Assembly: GCF_010091925.1 (NCBI RefSeq)
Contig: NZ_WVID01000017.1
Location: forward strand, 62,001 to 126,000
Origin: Nostoc sp. B(2019)
GTDB taxonomy: Bacteria > Cyanobacteriota > Cyanobacteriia > Cyanobacteriales > Nostocaceae
Length of the DNA: 64,000 nucleotides
Reading direction: 5' to 3'
Shown: in pieces, positions 56,287-64,000 of the stretch
How positions within the stretch are numbered: the first letter of the stretch is position 1
Layout: each line of letters starts with the position of its first letter
The notes under the pieces: model-generated
Told to the model about the DNA's origin: nothing
What the model saw: the letters and a program-made list of their open reading frames with translations, nothing else
Databases searched by the model: none
Program-made: the position numbers and the translations under genes

Positions 56287-57067
56287 GAGACAAACAAACC
56301 AACAAAAAAACTCTATCGCTATCTTTTGTGATCTTCAGAACGTCTACTCAATTCAAAAAACAGCTACTTTTTTGCTAGATTTTGCCCAATTTCAAGGGAG
56401 TGTAGAGTGCAAAAAACTATACTACAATTCACATTATCAAAATCAAGTTTTTGCCAAAAACCATTTAGAACTTCTTGGTTTTAAGTGTGTTGATGTTCCT
56501 GACAATACAGAGAACAGTGCAGATTATCGATTGATGGCTGACTGTGTTCAACTGTTCGCTCCAAAACCTTCACCTAGTCCTAATACAATTATTCTGGTAG
56601 TAGGAGATTGGGACTATGCTGGCTTAATTTGCATATTAAAGACTTTGGGTAAAAAAGTGATAATTTTTGCTCAGAGAGGTAGTGCTAGTCCAAAGTTGAT
56701 TAAACTAGTAGGTAATGAGAACTTCTACTTTGTAGATGAATTACCTCAGCTAGTTGGCAATAGCAATAAGACTCAATCTCAAAATACGGGTATTCTGTCT
56801 CAGATTAATTACAATGAGGCTATAGAGTATCTAATTGTAGCTATAAACACTGCTTTAAGCCGAGGTAAGCCTACCGTATTTGGTCGCATTGATAAATTGA
56901 TGCGTCAACTTTGTGCTAACTATCAAGGATGCTCATCTATTTCTACATCTGATGGCAAGAAATTTAAGAGTTTTAGTCAGTTTATTGATGCTGCTGTAAA
57001 GGATAGTAAAGTCCGAAAACAAAATCAAGAATTGTTTTTAATCGAGTTAGACAGACTGGCTGCTTAA
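56261..57067 (+). CDS. NYN-domain (LabA/DUF88-like) putative ribonuclease
   Basis: A 268-residue protein with a PIN-like NYN domain in the first 165 residues: SIAIFCDLQNVYSIQ supplies the first acidic residue (D24), ENSADYRLMADCVQ the second and VVGDWDYAGL the third. The last 90 residues (NYNEAIEYLIVAINTALSRG, KKFKSFSQFIDAA) look like an OST-HTH/LOTUS-type RNA-binding module; that part is inference. Such proteins cut or bind RNA. It is preceded by a tandem duplication that creates a ten-residue upstream frame. Confidence 0.8.
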   Translation: MTNVNQSSKRQTNQQKNSIAIFCDLQNVYSIQKTATFLLDFAQFQGSVECKKLYYNSHYQNQVFAKNHLELLGFKCVDVPDNTENSADYRLMADCVQLFAPKPSPSPNTIILVVGDWDYAGLICILKTLGKKVIIFAQRGSASPKLIKLVGNENFYFVDELPQLVGNSNKTQSQNTGILSQINYNEAIEYLIVAINTALSRGKPTVFGRIDKLMRQLCANYQGCSSISTSDGKKFKSFSQFIDAAVKDSKVRKQNQELFLIELDRLAA

Positions 57068-57205
57068 AATAGCTTTTAAAAATCCAGCTAAATACAAAAA
57101 CTGGGTTTTACCAACACCGCTATGTGTGGTGTTTTCATGTTTGCAGACAGACATATTTGTACATCTTTCCAACAGTCAATTTCCGCAACAATACAAAATA
57201 CAAGA

Positions 57206-57889
57206 ATGCACAAAATTCTAATATTCCATAATGAAAAACTTCTGCGCCATGCGCTTACACATCGTTCTTATGTTCATGAAAACCCTGGAGAAGGGGAACA
57301 TAACGAACGCTTAGAATTTCTCGGTGATGCTTTGCTGAATTTCTTAAGCGGCGAGTATCTTTATCGCCGCCACCCAGAAAGAGGAGAAGATGAATTAACG
57401 CGGCGGCGTTCTGCACTTGTAGATGAGAAGCAATTGGCAAAGTTCGCTATTGAGGTAGGTTTAGACTTTAGGATGCGGCTAGGAAAAGGCGCAATTCGAG
57501 ACGGAGGCTACCAAAATCCCAATTTACTCAGCAGTACCTTTGAAGCAGTTCTTGGTGCTTACTATCTCGATAATAATTCGGATATTGAAGCAGTTCGCGC
57601 TATTATAGAACCGCTGTTTGATTCTGTTCCTGAACAGATTGTTGTGTCTCGCTCTAATGTAGACTCAAAAAATCGCTTTCAGGAATGGGTGCAACGCAAT
57701 GTTACCCCAAATCCTCCCAAATATATTACAGTCCAAATAGGCGGTTTGTCTCATGCGCCAGAGTTCTTAGCCAAAGTCCTTGTAGATGGAAAAGATTACG
57801 GAGAAGGTAAGGGGCGCAACAAAAAAGATGCAGAAAAAGCTGCGGCTGAAGATGCGCTAGCTAGATTGAAGAAACAAGGATTGTTGTAG
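57206..57889 (+). CDS. rnc: ribonuclease III
   Basis: A 227-residue dsRNA endonuclease (ATG at 57206; a longer start at 57122 adds 28 residues unlike the family). LLRHALTHRSYVHENPGE opens the catalytic domain; ERLEFLGDALLNFLSGEYL is the signature with metal-binding residues near 34-52; SSTFEAVLGAYYLD is the second catalytic block. A C-terminal dsRNA-binding domain runs from about residue 150, with GEGKGRNKKDAEKAAAEDAL. It acts in rRNA and mRNA processing. It ends 2 bp from the convergent kinase gene. Confidence 0.92.
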   Translation: MHKILIFHNEKLLRHALTHRSYVHENPGEGEHNERLEFLGDALLNFLSGEYLYRRHPERGEDELTRRRSALVDEKQLAKFAIEVGLDFRMRLGKGAIRDGGYQNPNLLSSTFEAVLGAYYLDNNSDIEAVRAIIEPLFDSVPEQIVVSRSNVDSKNRFQEWVQRNVTPNPPKYITVQIGGLSHAPEFLAKVLVDGKDYGEGKGRNKKDAEKAAAEDALARLKKQGLL

Positions 57890-57891
57890 TG

Positions 57892-59214
57892 TCAACTTTC
57901 TGATATCTCTATTTGCAAGGGCAAAATCACAGTGAAAGTGGAACCAACCCCCAACTGAGAAACTAAGTGAATTTGACCTTGCAGTAGTTGCACTAAGCGG
58001 GAGACTATTGCTAGCCCTAACCCAGTGCTGTCGGGAAGATAAGATTTATTATCAGGACTCACACGAAAGTAGGGTTCAAATATCTGGGTTTGGTTTTCTG
58101 GCGCAATGCCAATTCCAGTGTCAGAAACTACGATCGCAAAGTATGCTCTATTATCCAACAGTTTTTCTGGAACTGTTGCCCTAGGAACAGGAGGGGAATT
58201 TTTTAAAGGCACATCAGGCAACATAGGAGCGAGTGCCCATGTATCATTGTCTAGCACCTGATACGCGATGTTAATAGTTCCCGACTCTGTATAGCGAATC
58301 GCATTACTAATAAGATTTGTGACAATCTGTTGTAGTTTCAAAGAATCTGTTGTTATTTCCTTGGGAGCGCGATCGCCTTTAGTATTAATGAAGCTATCGC
58401 AATCTACTACGATTTGTAAATTTTTATCAGCAGCTAAAGGTGCTAACATTTCACACACATTATTAATCAATTCAGGCACATTGGTGAGTGCTAGTTGAAG
58501 TTTGATCTGCCCTGTCTCATACCGAGAGAGTTCTAGTACATCATTGATTAAGTGGAGTAATTGTCTACCATTACGTAATACGCGCTCAATATGTTCTAAG
58601 TTGGCATAGTTATCTTTCACATCAGTTTTTCGTCGTTGCTGGCGTAAAAACAGATCCGAGTAACCAATAATGGAAGTGAGAGGATGTTTCAATTCGTGGG
58701 CTAGTTGGGAAAGATACTCTTGATTAGCGTTAATTAAGCGAGTCAGTTCCTCATTATGTAGCGCCAGTGATGAATGCAACTGCTGTAATTCTCGTAAGCG
58801 TTCCTCAACATAACTCTTGAAACACCGAGCGATCGCTTCATCTACGATCGCGTCAATCAAGCGCACAGAACGAATTATCTCTATTGGTGTTCCCTTCAAC
58901 AAATCGGGTTGCACAGTGTCAAATATTACTGTTCGCAGCAAATGGTATTCCCTAGCAATTTCTACAGGATCAAAGCCTTGTGCAGCTCGAATAGCGCCAT
59001 GCTGGAAACTAGCAGTAACTATTGATTCAAGATCATTTTCCTGAGATTTTGACAGCACTGTCACCATCGCTTGCAAAACATCAGGGATGTGATCTTTTAT
59101 CGCTGTGTAGGATAGGTCATCAGCACTTTCAATCCGTCTATCTTTGCGAACTGCTGCAACCCATATCTTGAGGATAATATCCTTTTTTTCAGCCAGTACT
59201 TGACTAAAATCCAT
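57892..59214 (-). CDS. sensor histidine kinase with RsbRD-like N-terminus
   Basis: A 440-residue kinase without membrane spans. The first 140 residues (ILKIWVAAVRKDRRIESADD, IAREYHLLRTVIFD) resemble the RsbRD N-terminal sensor domain. HisKA has the phospho-accepting histidine in YLSQLAHELKHPLTSI at about residue 173. The ATPase domain shows NLISNAIRYTESG, VSDTGIGIAPENQ and STGLGLAIV. No cognate regulator is linked. Signal unknown, cytosolic. Confidence 0.9.
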   Translation of the reverse strand: MDFSQVLAEKKDIILKIWVAAVRKDRRIESADDLSYTAIKDHIPDVLQAMVTVLSKSQENDLESIVTASFQHGAIRAAQGFDPVEIAREYHLLRTVIFDTVQPDLLKGTPIEIIRSVRLIDAIVDEAIARCFKSYVEERLRELQQLHSSLALHNEELTRLINANQEYLSQLAHELKHPLTSIIGYSDLFLRQQRRKTDVKDNYANLEHIERVLRNGRQLLHLINDVLELSRYETGQIKLQLALTNVPELINNVCEMLAPLAADKNLQIVVDCDSFINTKGDRAPKEITTDSLKLQQIVTNLISNAIRYTESGTINIAYQVLDNDTWALAPMLPDVPLKNSPPVPRATVPEKLLDNRAYFAIVVSDTGIGIAPENQTQIFEPYFRVSPDNKSYLPDSTGLGLAIVSRLVQLLQGQIHLVSQLGVGSTFTVILPLQIEISES

Positions 59215-59640
59215 TATGTTAAATTCAGCAACGAGATAGATGAGTCAACTTCCATATTCAATTAGTCTAGCGATTGCCGTAGCCTCATACCAAAATTAGT
59301 TAAATCCTTCACCTACCAAAAGAAGTATATATTCTTTGTTTTCGATATTGTCTAGATTGGCTACTCGGAAATTGGGAATTATTTTGTATAATATATATCT
59401 AACTAGACAAATAGTAGCCAAGCAAGTAACAGTCTTGATGCTTGACTACACTGCGTCATTTAGCTTGCTGTGTAAGGAGTTCATTCACAGCACTACCAAA
59501 AGTATAATTTTTATTGATTACCGAAAAGTAAGGAGAGCCACTTGACTTCGGTATTTAAATAAACAACATTTATCATAAGACAGATGTTTTCACTGAGCAA
59601 CGATGCTATATTACGCAATGAGTATCCATTAGAGTAAGTC
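59215..59640. other. intergenic region upstream of the riboswitch
   Basis: These 426 bp lie between the leftward kinase gene and the c-di-AMP riboswitch. A 69-codon plus-strand frame at 59336-59545 lacks a recognisable domain and is not called. The promoter of the riboswitch transcript must lie in this stretch. Confidence 0.4.
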
Positions 59641-59875
59641 AGCCTAATCTAGCGCATTACACATAGCGTTAGAGCGGAGGAACCATCTTGTGGGGCGTAT
59701 CTCTGTATCGATTGGTTAGGAATTTGTGATTGGAGACTAATCCAAAATCCGTCTTGGAAAGTTCTGATCTAAGGAAGCCTTAGCTCAGACTTTCTGTAAA
59801 ATCCAAAATTGATTAGAGAGGGGCATCTCTCAGCCCTAGCCCGTCAGCTAACTTCGTAGGCATTGAGAGGAGACT
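59641..59875 (+). promoter_or_regulatory. ydaO/yuaA-type c-di-AMP riboswitch 1, with extended insert
   Basis: The diagnostic blocks are present in order: GCCTAATCT opening helix P1, GAGCGGAGGAACC, GTGGGGCG, and the 3' core GCCCGTCAGCTAAC-TTCGTAGGC closing P1 (TAGGC). The CTCTCA/TGAGAG helix around the core is also there. Compared with the second element it has over 100 extra bases between GTGGGGCG and the 3' core. It lies 98 bp before the permease start, so it should control the transporter genes. No standard terminator with a T-tract was seen, so the output is unclear. Confidence 0.82.
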
Positions 59876-59973
59876 GAAGAGACGGAATTATCGTAATATT
59901 CCGATCTCATCAGTGTCCAAGGCTGGTACTGCTCAGATTTTTGTACCCGTGCTGAACTCTGTTGAGGTTGTAA

Positions 59974-60825
59974 ATGGTATTTCAACTAAATCTAGCCGCA
60001 ATCGTTGCGGTTGCTGGACAAGCTGCTTGGAAAAAAGCAAAACCTGCGATCGCCAAGGATGTTTTTTTACTACCTTTATTAGGGTTCATAGGGATCATCT
60101 TGCTGTGGTGGGTAGTTGCACTAGCCAATCACGAATTAATGCCCACCCCGCCGGAAGCGCTAGTCGCTAATCTAGACTACATTTTAAATCCCTTCTACCA
60201 GAGAGGCCCAGGCAACTTAGGCATTGGCTGGTTGTTGATCGCCAGTTTGCGACGGGTATTATTGGGCTTTTTATTAGGTGCAGTAGTAGCGATTCCTCTG
60301 GGGTTTCTAATTGGCATGTCCAGACCGGCAATGCTAGCGTTTAATCCCATCATTCAGATTTTTAAACCGGTATCGCCCCTAGCTTGGCTACCTATTGCCT
60401 TAGCTATTTTCAACTTGTCAGAGCCTTCAGCCATTTTTGTAATTTTCATTACCTCCTTATGGCCGACAATTATTAATACTGCCCTAGGAGTTTCCAGCGT
60501 TCCCAAAGATTATTTAGATGTAGCAAGAGTGCTAGAAATGCCTCGTTGGCGGCGGATTACAAAAATTATCTGGCCTGCAAGTTTGCCATATATCTTTACA
60601 GGTTTGCGAATTAGTTTAGGAATTGCTTGGTTAGTAATTGTTGCTGTGGAAATGCTCACAGGTGGTGTAGGTATCGGCTTTTTTGTCTGGGATGAGTGGA
60701 GCCGTTTAAACTTGAGTTCAGTCTTCCTCGCTGTGTTGGTAATTGGCTTAACTGGATTAGTCCTTGATTATGCAGTGGGCAAAATTCAAGAATTAGTAAC
60801 TCGTCGCCCTACAGCTTCTAATTAA
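59974..60825 (+). CDS. ABC transporter permease, NrtB/SsuC/TauC type
   Basis: A 283-residue membrane permease with GAGG before the ATG. Six spans are visible, for example FLLPLLGFIGIILLWWVVAL and FLLGAVVAIPLGFLIGMS. DYLDVARVLEMPRWRRITKI is the EAA loop that touches the ATPase. The family imports nitrate, bicarbonate, cyanate, sulfonates or related anions; permease order first, before the binding protein, is unusual for cyanobacterial nrt and cmp operons. A c-di-AMP riboswitch lies in its leader. Confidence 0.9.
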   Translation: MVFQLNLAAIVAVAGQAAWKKAKPAIAKDVFLLPLLGFIGIILLWWVVALANHELMPTPPEALVANLDYILNPFYQRGPGNLGIGWLLIASLRRVLLGFLLGAVVAIPLGFLIGMSRPAMLAFNPIIQIFKPVSPLAWLPIALAIFNLSEPSAIFVIFITSLWPTIINTALGVSSVPKDYLDVARVLEMPRWRRITKIIWPASLPYIFTGLRISLGIAWLVIVAVEMLTGGVGIGFFVWDEWSRLNLSSVFLAVLVIGLTGLVLDYAVGKIQELVTRRPTASN

Positions 60826-60911
60826 CAAAATTTGATTTATCACAAAATAGCAAGACGCAACGAGATATTGCATCTTTGCGTGAGCAATTAATCACCATTG
60901 GAGCTACAAGA

Positions 60912-62366
60912 ATGGGTGATACTAATCAGAATAACTGGACTCGAAGAGATTTCATCAAAGGAATAAGCGCGACGACAGCGGGAATGGGGTTATCCTCGTG
61001 TGCCATATCTGGAAACACTGGTGCTAAAGGGCTAACTGAAGAAGCTTTAGCAGTTAAACCAGTAGTTACAGGCCAAGATTTGCCAGAAAAGCCGGATATC
61101 ACAGTTGGTTATGTCCCTGTCAATGATTGTGCGCCATTTGCGATCGCCTGGAAAAAAGGTTTCTTCCGCAAATATGGTTTGAACGTCAAACTCAACCGCG
61201 AAGCCAGTTGGGCAACCTCCCGCGACGGTTTAATTTTTGGTCGTCTCGATGCTTCACCCATAGTATCTGGTGCTGTCACCAACGCCAGAATTGGTGCTGA
61301 AGGCGCACGCCACGCCCCCTTGTGTGCAGCCATGACCATTCATTGTCACGGGAACGCCATGACGATGAACAAAGCCATGTGGGATTTTGGGCTGCGTCCG
61401 TGGTATGAGTACCAAGAAAAATATGGCGATCGCGCCCTAGAAGCCTTTGGTAAAGATTTCCGAGGTTACTTTGAAAAACAACCACCAGAACGCAAAGTCT
61501 GGGCAGTAGTGCTGAGTTCTGCCATTTATGAATACTTTCTCCGCTATTTGTCTGCCGCTGCTGGTGTTGATCCGCTCAAGGAGTTTCGCATCATCATCGT
61601 CCCGCCTCCCCAGATGGTGACAAACGTGCGGATTGGGGCAATGCAAGCTTACATGGTGGCAGAACCTTGGAATACACGAGCAATTACAGGTAACGAAGGC
61701 ATCGGCTTTACTTTCGCACAAGGCAAAGAAATCTGGCTGGGACACCCAGATAGACTTTTGGGAGTGATGGAATCTTTTATTGTCCAATATCCCAAAACCT
61801 ATCGTTCCTTAGTAAAGGCGATGATTGAAGCCTGCCAGTATTGCAGCAAACCCGAAAATCGCCAAGAAGTTGCTGAATTACTTACAGATCGTTCTTTTAC
61901 TGGTGTAAAACCGAAGACGAAGGATGCCCCAATTACTAAATTGACAGGGCCAGGAATTCTTGGCAATTACAACTATGGTGGGTTTGATGGCAAAGACCGC
62001 ACCATCCAAGCTGCTGATAACACGATTTTCTATGATATTCCTGAAAACCTTCCCAAACAACCAGCAGAACACTCGACATTTCTGTGGAGATCCAGAAGTA
62101 TCTGGATGATGACACAAGCAGCCCGCTGGGGACAAATTAAGCAATTCCCCAAAAATGCCGATAAACTAGCCGCACAAGGCTGGAGAACAGACTTATATCG
62201 GGAGATAGCATCGGAAATGGGCATTGAGTGTCCCAAGGATGATTACAAAGTCGAACCTCCAGAAGTCTTTATAGATAAGAAAGGTTTCGACCCCAGCGAT
62301 CCTGTGGGCTATCTCAATAGTTTTGCAATTAGGGCTAATGCTCCTACTCGTTTCTTCATGTCTTAA
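60912..62366 (+). CDS. ABC substrate-binding protein, NrtA/CmpA type, Tat lipoprotein
   Basis: A 484-residue protein from the ATG at 60912, with GGAG eight bases upstream. The start is a twin-arginine signal (RRDFIKG at residues 11-17) followed by lipobox LSSC with C30, so it is exported folded and anchored as a lipoprotein. The body resembles nitrate/bicarbonate-binding proteins: ITVGYVPVNDCAPFAIAW, SWATSRDGLIFGRLDASPI, MTIHCHGNAM and a late YLNSFAIRANAPTRF. Substrate not proven. Confidence 0.9.
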   Translation: MGDTNQNNWTRRDFIKGISATTAGMGLSSCAISGNTGAKGLTEEALAVKPVVTGQDLPEKPDITVGYVPVNDCAPFAIAWKKGFFRKYGLNVKLNREASWATSRDGLIFGRLDASPIVSGAVTNARIGAEGARHAPLCAAMTIHCHGNAMTMNKAMWDFGLRPWYEYQEKYGDRALEAFGKDFRGYFEKQPPERKVWAVVLSSAIYEYFLRYLSAAAGVDPLKEFRIIIVPPPQMVTNVRIGAMQAYMVAEPWNTRAITGNEGIGFTFAQGKEIWLGHPDRLLGVMESFIVQYPKTYRSLVKAMIEACQYCSKPENRQEVAELLTDRSFTGVKPKTKDAPITKLTGPGILGNYNYGGFDGKDRTIQAADNTIFYDIPENLPKQPAEHSTFLWRSRSIWMMTQAARWGQIKQFPKNADKLAAQGWRTDLYREIASEMGIECPKDDYKVEPPEVFIDKKGFDPSDPVGYLNSFAIRANAPTRFFMS

Positions 62367-62417
62367 ATTCCAAGTTGAAATATTGACTAAGTGACTCAAT
62401 TCTTTTCGGAGCATTTG

Positions 62418-63278
62418 ATGATGGAATACACCTCAGTACCTATCAAGACTCATAACCAAGTTATACCCCGTAGTGGATTTTTAGAAGTTGAAAATTTAGT
62501 TAAGTCTTACCCAACACCTGATAAAGATAATTTTGTTGTGTTGGATGGTGTAAATCTCACAATTGGTGAAGATGAATTTATTTCTGTAATTGGTCACTCT
62601 GGTTGTGGTAAATCAACACTACTCAAGATTATTGCCGGTTTAGAAAAAGCCACTTCTGGCTCAGTAAGGTTAGATGGCAAAGAAATTCGTAAACCGGGTG
62701 CTGAGCGAATGATGGTATTTCAAAACTATTCGTTACTACCTTGGTTAACTGTACGGGAAAATATCCGCCTAGCTGTAGATGAAGTGCTAAAAAATGCCAA
62801 TCGGGCTGAAAAAGTTAGCATTGTAAATGAACACTTGGCAATGGTAAACTTAACGGCGGCGGCTGACAAGTATCCTGATGAACTCTCTGGAGGTATGAAA
62901 CAGCGGGTAGGCATTGCCAGAGCTTTGGCAATTAACCCAAAAATGTTGTTGATGGATGAACCTTTTGGAGCACTAGATGCATTAACTCGTGGCAAGTTGC
63001 AGCGGCAAGTATTGGATATCTGGGAAAACCATCGCCAAGCTGTGATGATGATTACTCATGATGTAGATGAAGCCATTTATATGTCCGATCGCATCGTATT
63101 GATGACTAATGGCCCATCTGCTACCATAGGAGAGATATTAGAAGTTCCTTTTGAGCATCCCCGCGTTAGCGAAGCTCCTCTGGAAGAGGCTCGGGCCGCC
63201 ATGCGAAACTCAAAAGAGTATTTTGAACTCCGCAACCATGCTCTAAATTTCCTTGACCGATATTTTGCTCAAGACTAA
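62418..63278 (+). CDS. ABC transporter ATPase, NrtD/SsuB type
   Basis: About 286 residues from the ATG at 62418, with GGAG six bases upstream; a GTG at 62391 is less likely. Walker A GHSGCGKST is at residues 59-67, the signature LSGGMKQR near 156-163 and Walker B MLLMDEPFGALD from 176. It resembles NrtD/CmpD/SsuB. The transporter uses a single ATPase gene and no NrtC-like ATPase fused to a binding domain, unlike the classic nrtABCD set. Confidence 0.9.
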   Translation: MMEYTSVPIKTHNQVIPRSGFLEVENLVKSYPTPDKDNFVVLDGVNLTIGEDEFISVIGHSGCGKSTLLKIIAGLEKATSGSVRLDGKEIRKPGAERMMVFQNYSLLPWLTVRENIRLAVDEVLKNANRAEKVSIVNEHLAMVNLTAAADKYPDELSGGMKQRVGIARALAINPKMLLMDEPFGALDALTRGKLQRQVLDIWENHRQAVMMITHDVDEAIYMSDRIVLMTNGPSATIGEILEVPFEHPRVSEAPLEEARAAMRNSKEYFELRNHALNFLDRYFAQD

Positions 63279-63305
63279 CAAGTTAGATTATCATTTTTTA
63301 GTGGG

Positions 63306-63427
63306 TAGCCTAATTCAAATTTATGAAAGCTGAATTTGAAACGGAGGAACCAATGTTTGGGGCTAATCTTACGAGAGACACCTTCCAGTCTTAGCCCGTC
63401 AGCTAACTCCGTAGGCAATGGAAGGAA
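63306..63427 (+). promoter_or_regulatory. ydaO/yuaA-type c-di-AMP riboswitch 2, compact form
   Basis: A second copy of the same aptamer class: GCCTAATTC (P1), ACGGAGGAACC, GGGGCTAATC, then GCCCGTCAGCTAACTCCGTAGGC split across P1 and the core, and the CCTTCCA/TGGAAGG helix around it. It is about half the length of the first element because the variable part is missing. It lies about 180 bp before a universal-stress-type gene, and after the transporter operon. Confidence 0.83.
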
Positions 63428-63497
63428 CCTCCAAAACTTGGCTGTAATACCAGTTGTTATTGGGGTTTCCTTAACTAATTTAAGATTTTAGCCATTA

Positions 63498-63541
63498 GTC
63501 ATTAGTCATTGGTTAAGAGTCAAAGACAAATGACTAATGAC
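63498..63541. repeat. GTCATTAGTCATT inverted repeat
   Basis: GTCATTAGTCATT (63498-63510) and AATGACTAATGAC (63529-63541) form a 13-bp perfect inverted repeat between the second riboswitch and the next start codon. Such TGACTAATGAC tracts are common in Nostocales intergenic DNA. Its place makes a role as an expression platform possible but unproven. Confidence 0.45.
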
Positions 63542-63604
63542 AAAATCTAAATTGGTTGCCCTGCTTCTCGTTTGTCATTCGTTTCATTAGGAGAAGTGAA
63601 AGCG

Positions 63605-64000
63605 GTGGAAATTAAGCCAATGTTAGCGCGTTTGCAAAGTGCCATAGGCCGAGATGACTTAATTGAGCAAATGGTATTATTACCAGAGCCAAAAAAACCT
63701 TTTTCTCAAAAAGTTCAAAAAGTAGAATCTGTTAACTTAATCGTTGCCTATGACGCTTCCCCAAACAGTCATACGGCGCTAGATATTGCCTTCTGGATTG
63801 CCCACCAAACACGTCTAGCTACCAACACACAAGTAACAGTTCAAGCAGTTTATGTAGTTGACAATAATCGAAGCACTCAGTATCCAAATATCTTAAATCT
63901 TCCAATAAATCAGCCTGCATTGGAGTGTTCAATCAGCGAAATATCAAAGTCTGTTACACTCGTATTAACTCAACCAAAACTCCAAGCTGCCGTAACTCCC
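63605..64000 (+). CDS. universal stress protein (UspA)-type protein, truncated at window end
   Basis: The frame runs from GTG 63605 (AGGAG 11 bases upstream; GTG 63596 and ATG 63620 are alternatives) to the window edge, 132 codons. A polar start with LARLQSAIGRDDLIEQM is followed by VNLIVAYDASPNSHTALDIA, the first strand, conserved aspartate and helix of a Usp domain, then VTVQAVYVVDNNR as the next strand. Usp proteins often bind ATP and act in stress. It lies downstream of the second c-di-AMP riboswitch. Confidence 0.75.
   Translation, partial: MEIKPMLARLQSAIGRDDLIEQMVLLPEPKKPFSQKVQKVESVNLIVAYDASPNSHTALDIAFWIAHQTRLATNTQVTVQAVYVVDNNRSTQYPNILNLPINQPALECSISEISKSVTLVLTQPKLQAAVTP

Noticed and set aside
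59336-59545. 69-codon frame upstream of the first riboswitch
   Set aside because: No domain or ribosome binding site; lies where the riboswitch promoter should be.
1-64000. CRISPR arrays, insertion sequences, rRNA genes, prophage genes
   Set aside because: Looked for on both strands; no regular spacer-repeat arrays, transposase or phage proteins were seen.

Overview
The window comes from a filamentous cyanobacterium, most likely of the Nostocales. It has a magnesium-chelatase ChlD gene, a SigF-type sigma factor, a CruP-like carotenoid gene, many copies of the HIP1 palindrome GCGATCGC, and several Uma2-type genes. No transposase, CRISPR array, rRNA operon or complete tRNA was seen.

Left part (1-24.7 kb): after a truncated N,N-dimethylformamidase-like gene and a Tat-exported protein, a co-directional cluster of about 22 kb runs from 2.56 to 24.3 kb. 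It carries about fourteen glycosyltransferase-like genes, a SAM methyltransferase, a Wzy/ligase-like membrane protein, a PhyH-type oxygenase, a frameshifted acyltransferase 3 gene, a YdcF/DUF218 protein and a WcaF-like acetyltransferase. This looks like an exopolysaccharide or capsule locus. No flippase (Wzx), outer-membrane exporter (Wza) or copolymerase (Wzc) was found in it. A tRNA-Gly(CCC) relic lies just past its right end.

Middle (24.7-43.3 kb): signalling and housekeeping genes (NarL-type regulator, hybrid regulator-kinase, deacetylase-family enzyme, GNAT acetyltransferase, TerB-like protein, murF). Then come a 1.3-kb gene-poor, repeat-rich gap with an XRE-type relic, a secreted beta-helix protein with a calcium-binding tail, small membrane proteins, a fasciclin protein, a STAND ATPase (vMAP-like HTH, NB-ARC, TPR), an Uma2 protein, two tandem paralogous membrane proteins and cruP.

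Second glycan locus (43.6-50.7 kb): glycosyltransferases around a Wzm/Wzt-type ABC exporter, which could supply the export step for this locus and conceivably for the first one.

Right part (50.9-64 kb): Bax-inhibitor-1 protein, sigF, chlD, an internally deleted Uma2 gene, a 67-nt-arm inverted repeat, a NYN-domain protein whose start region is tandemly duplicated, rnc and a sensor kinase. The window ends with an NrtABD-type ABC importer (permease, Tat-lipoprotein binding protein, ATPase) preceded by a ydaO/yuaA-type (c-di-AMP) riboswitch. A second, compact riboswitch of the same class lies between the importer and a universal-stress-protein-type gene cut by the window end. The twin riboswitches are the most notable regulatory signal here.

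All calls come from reading the sequence and from memory of protein families. No database search was run and hand counts are approximate.
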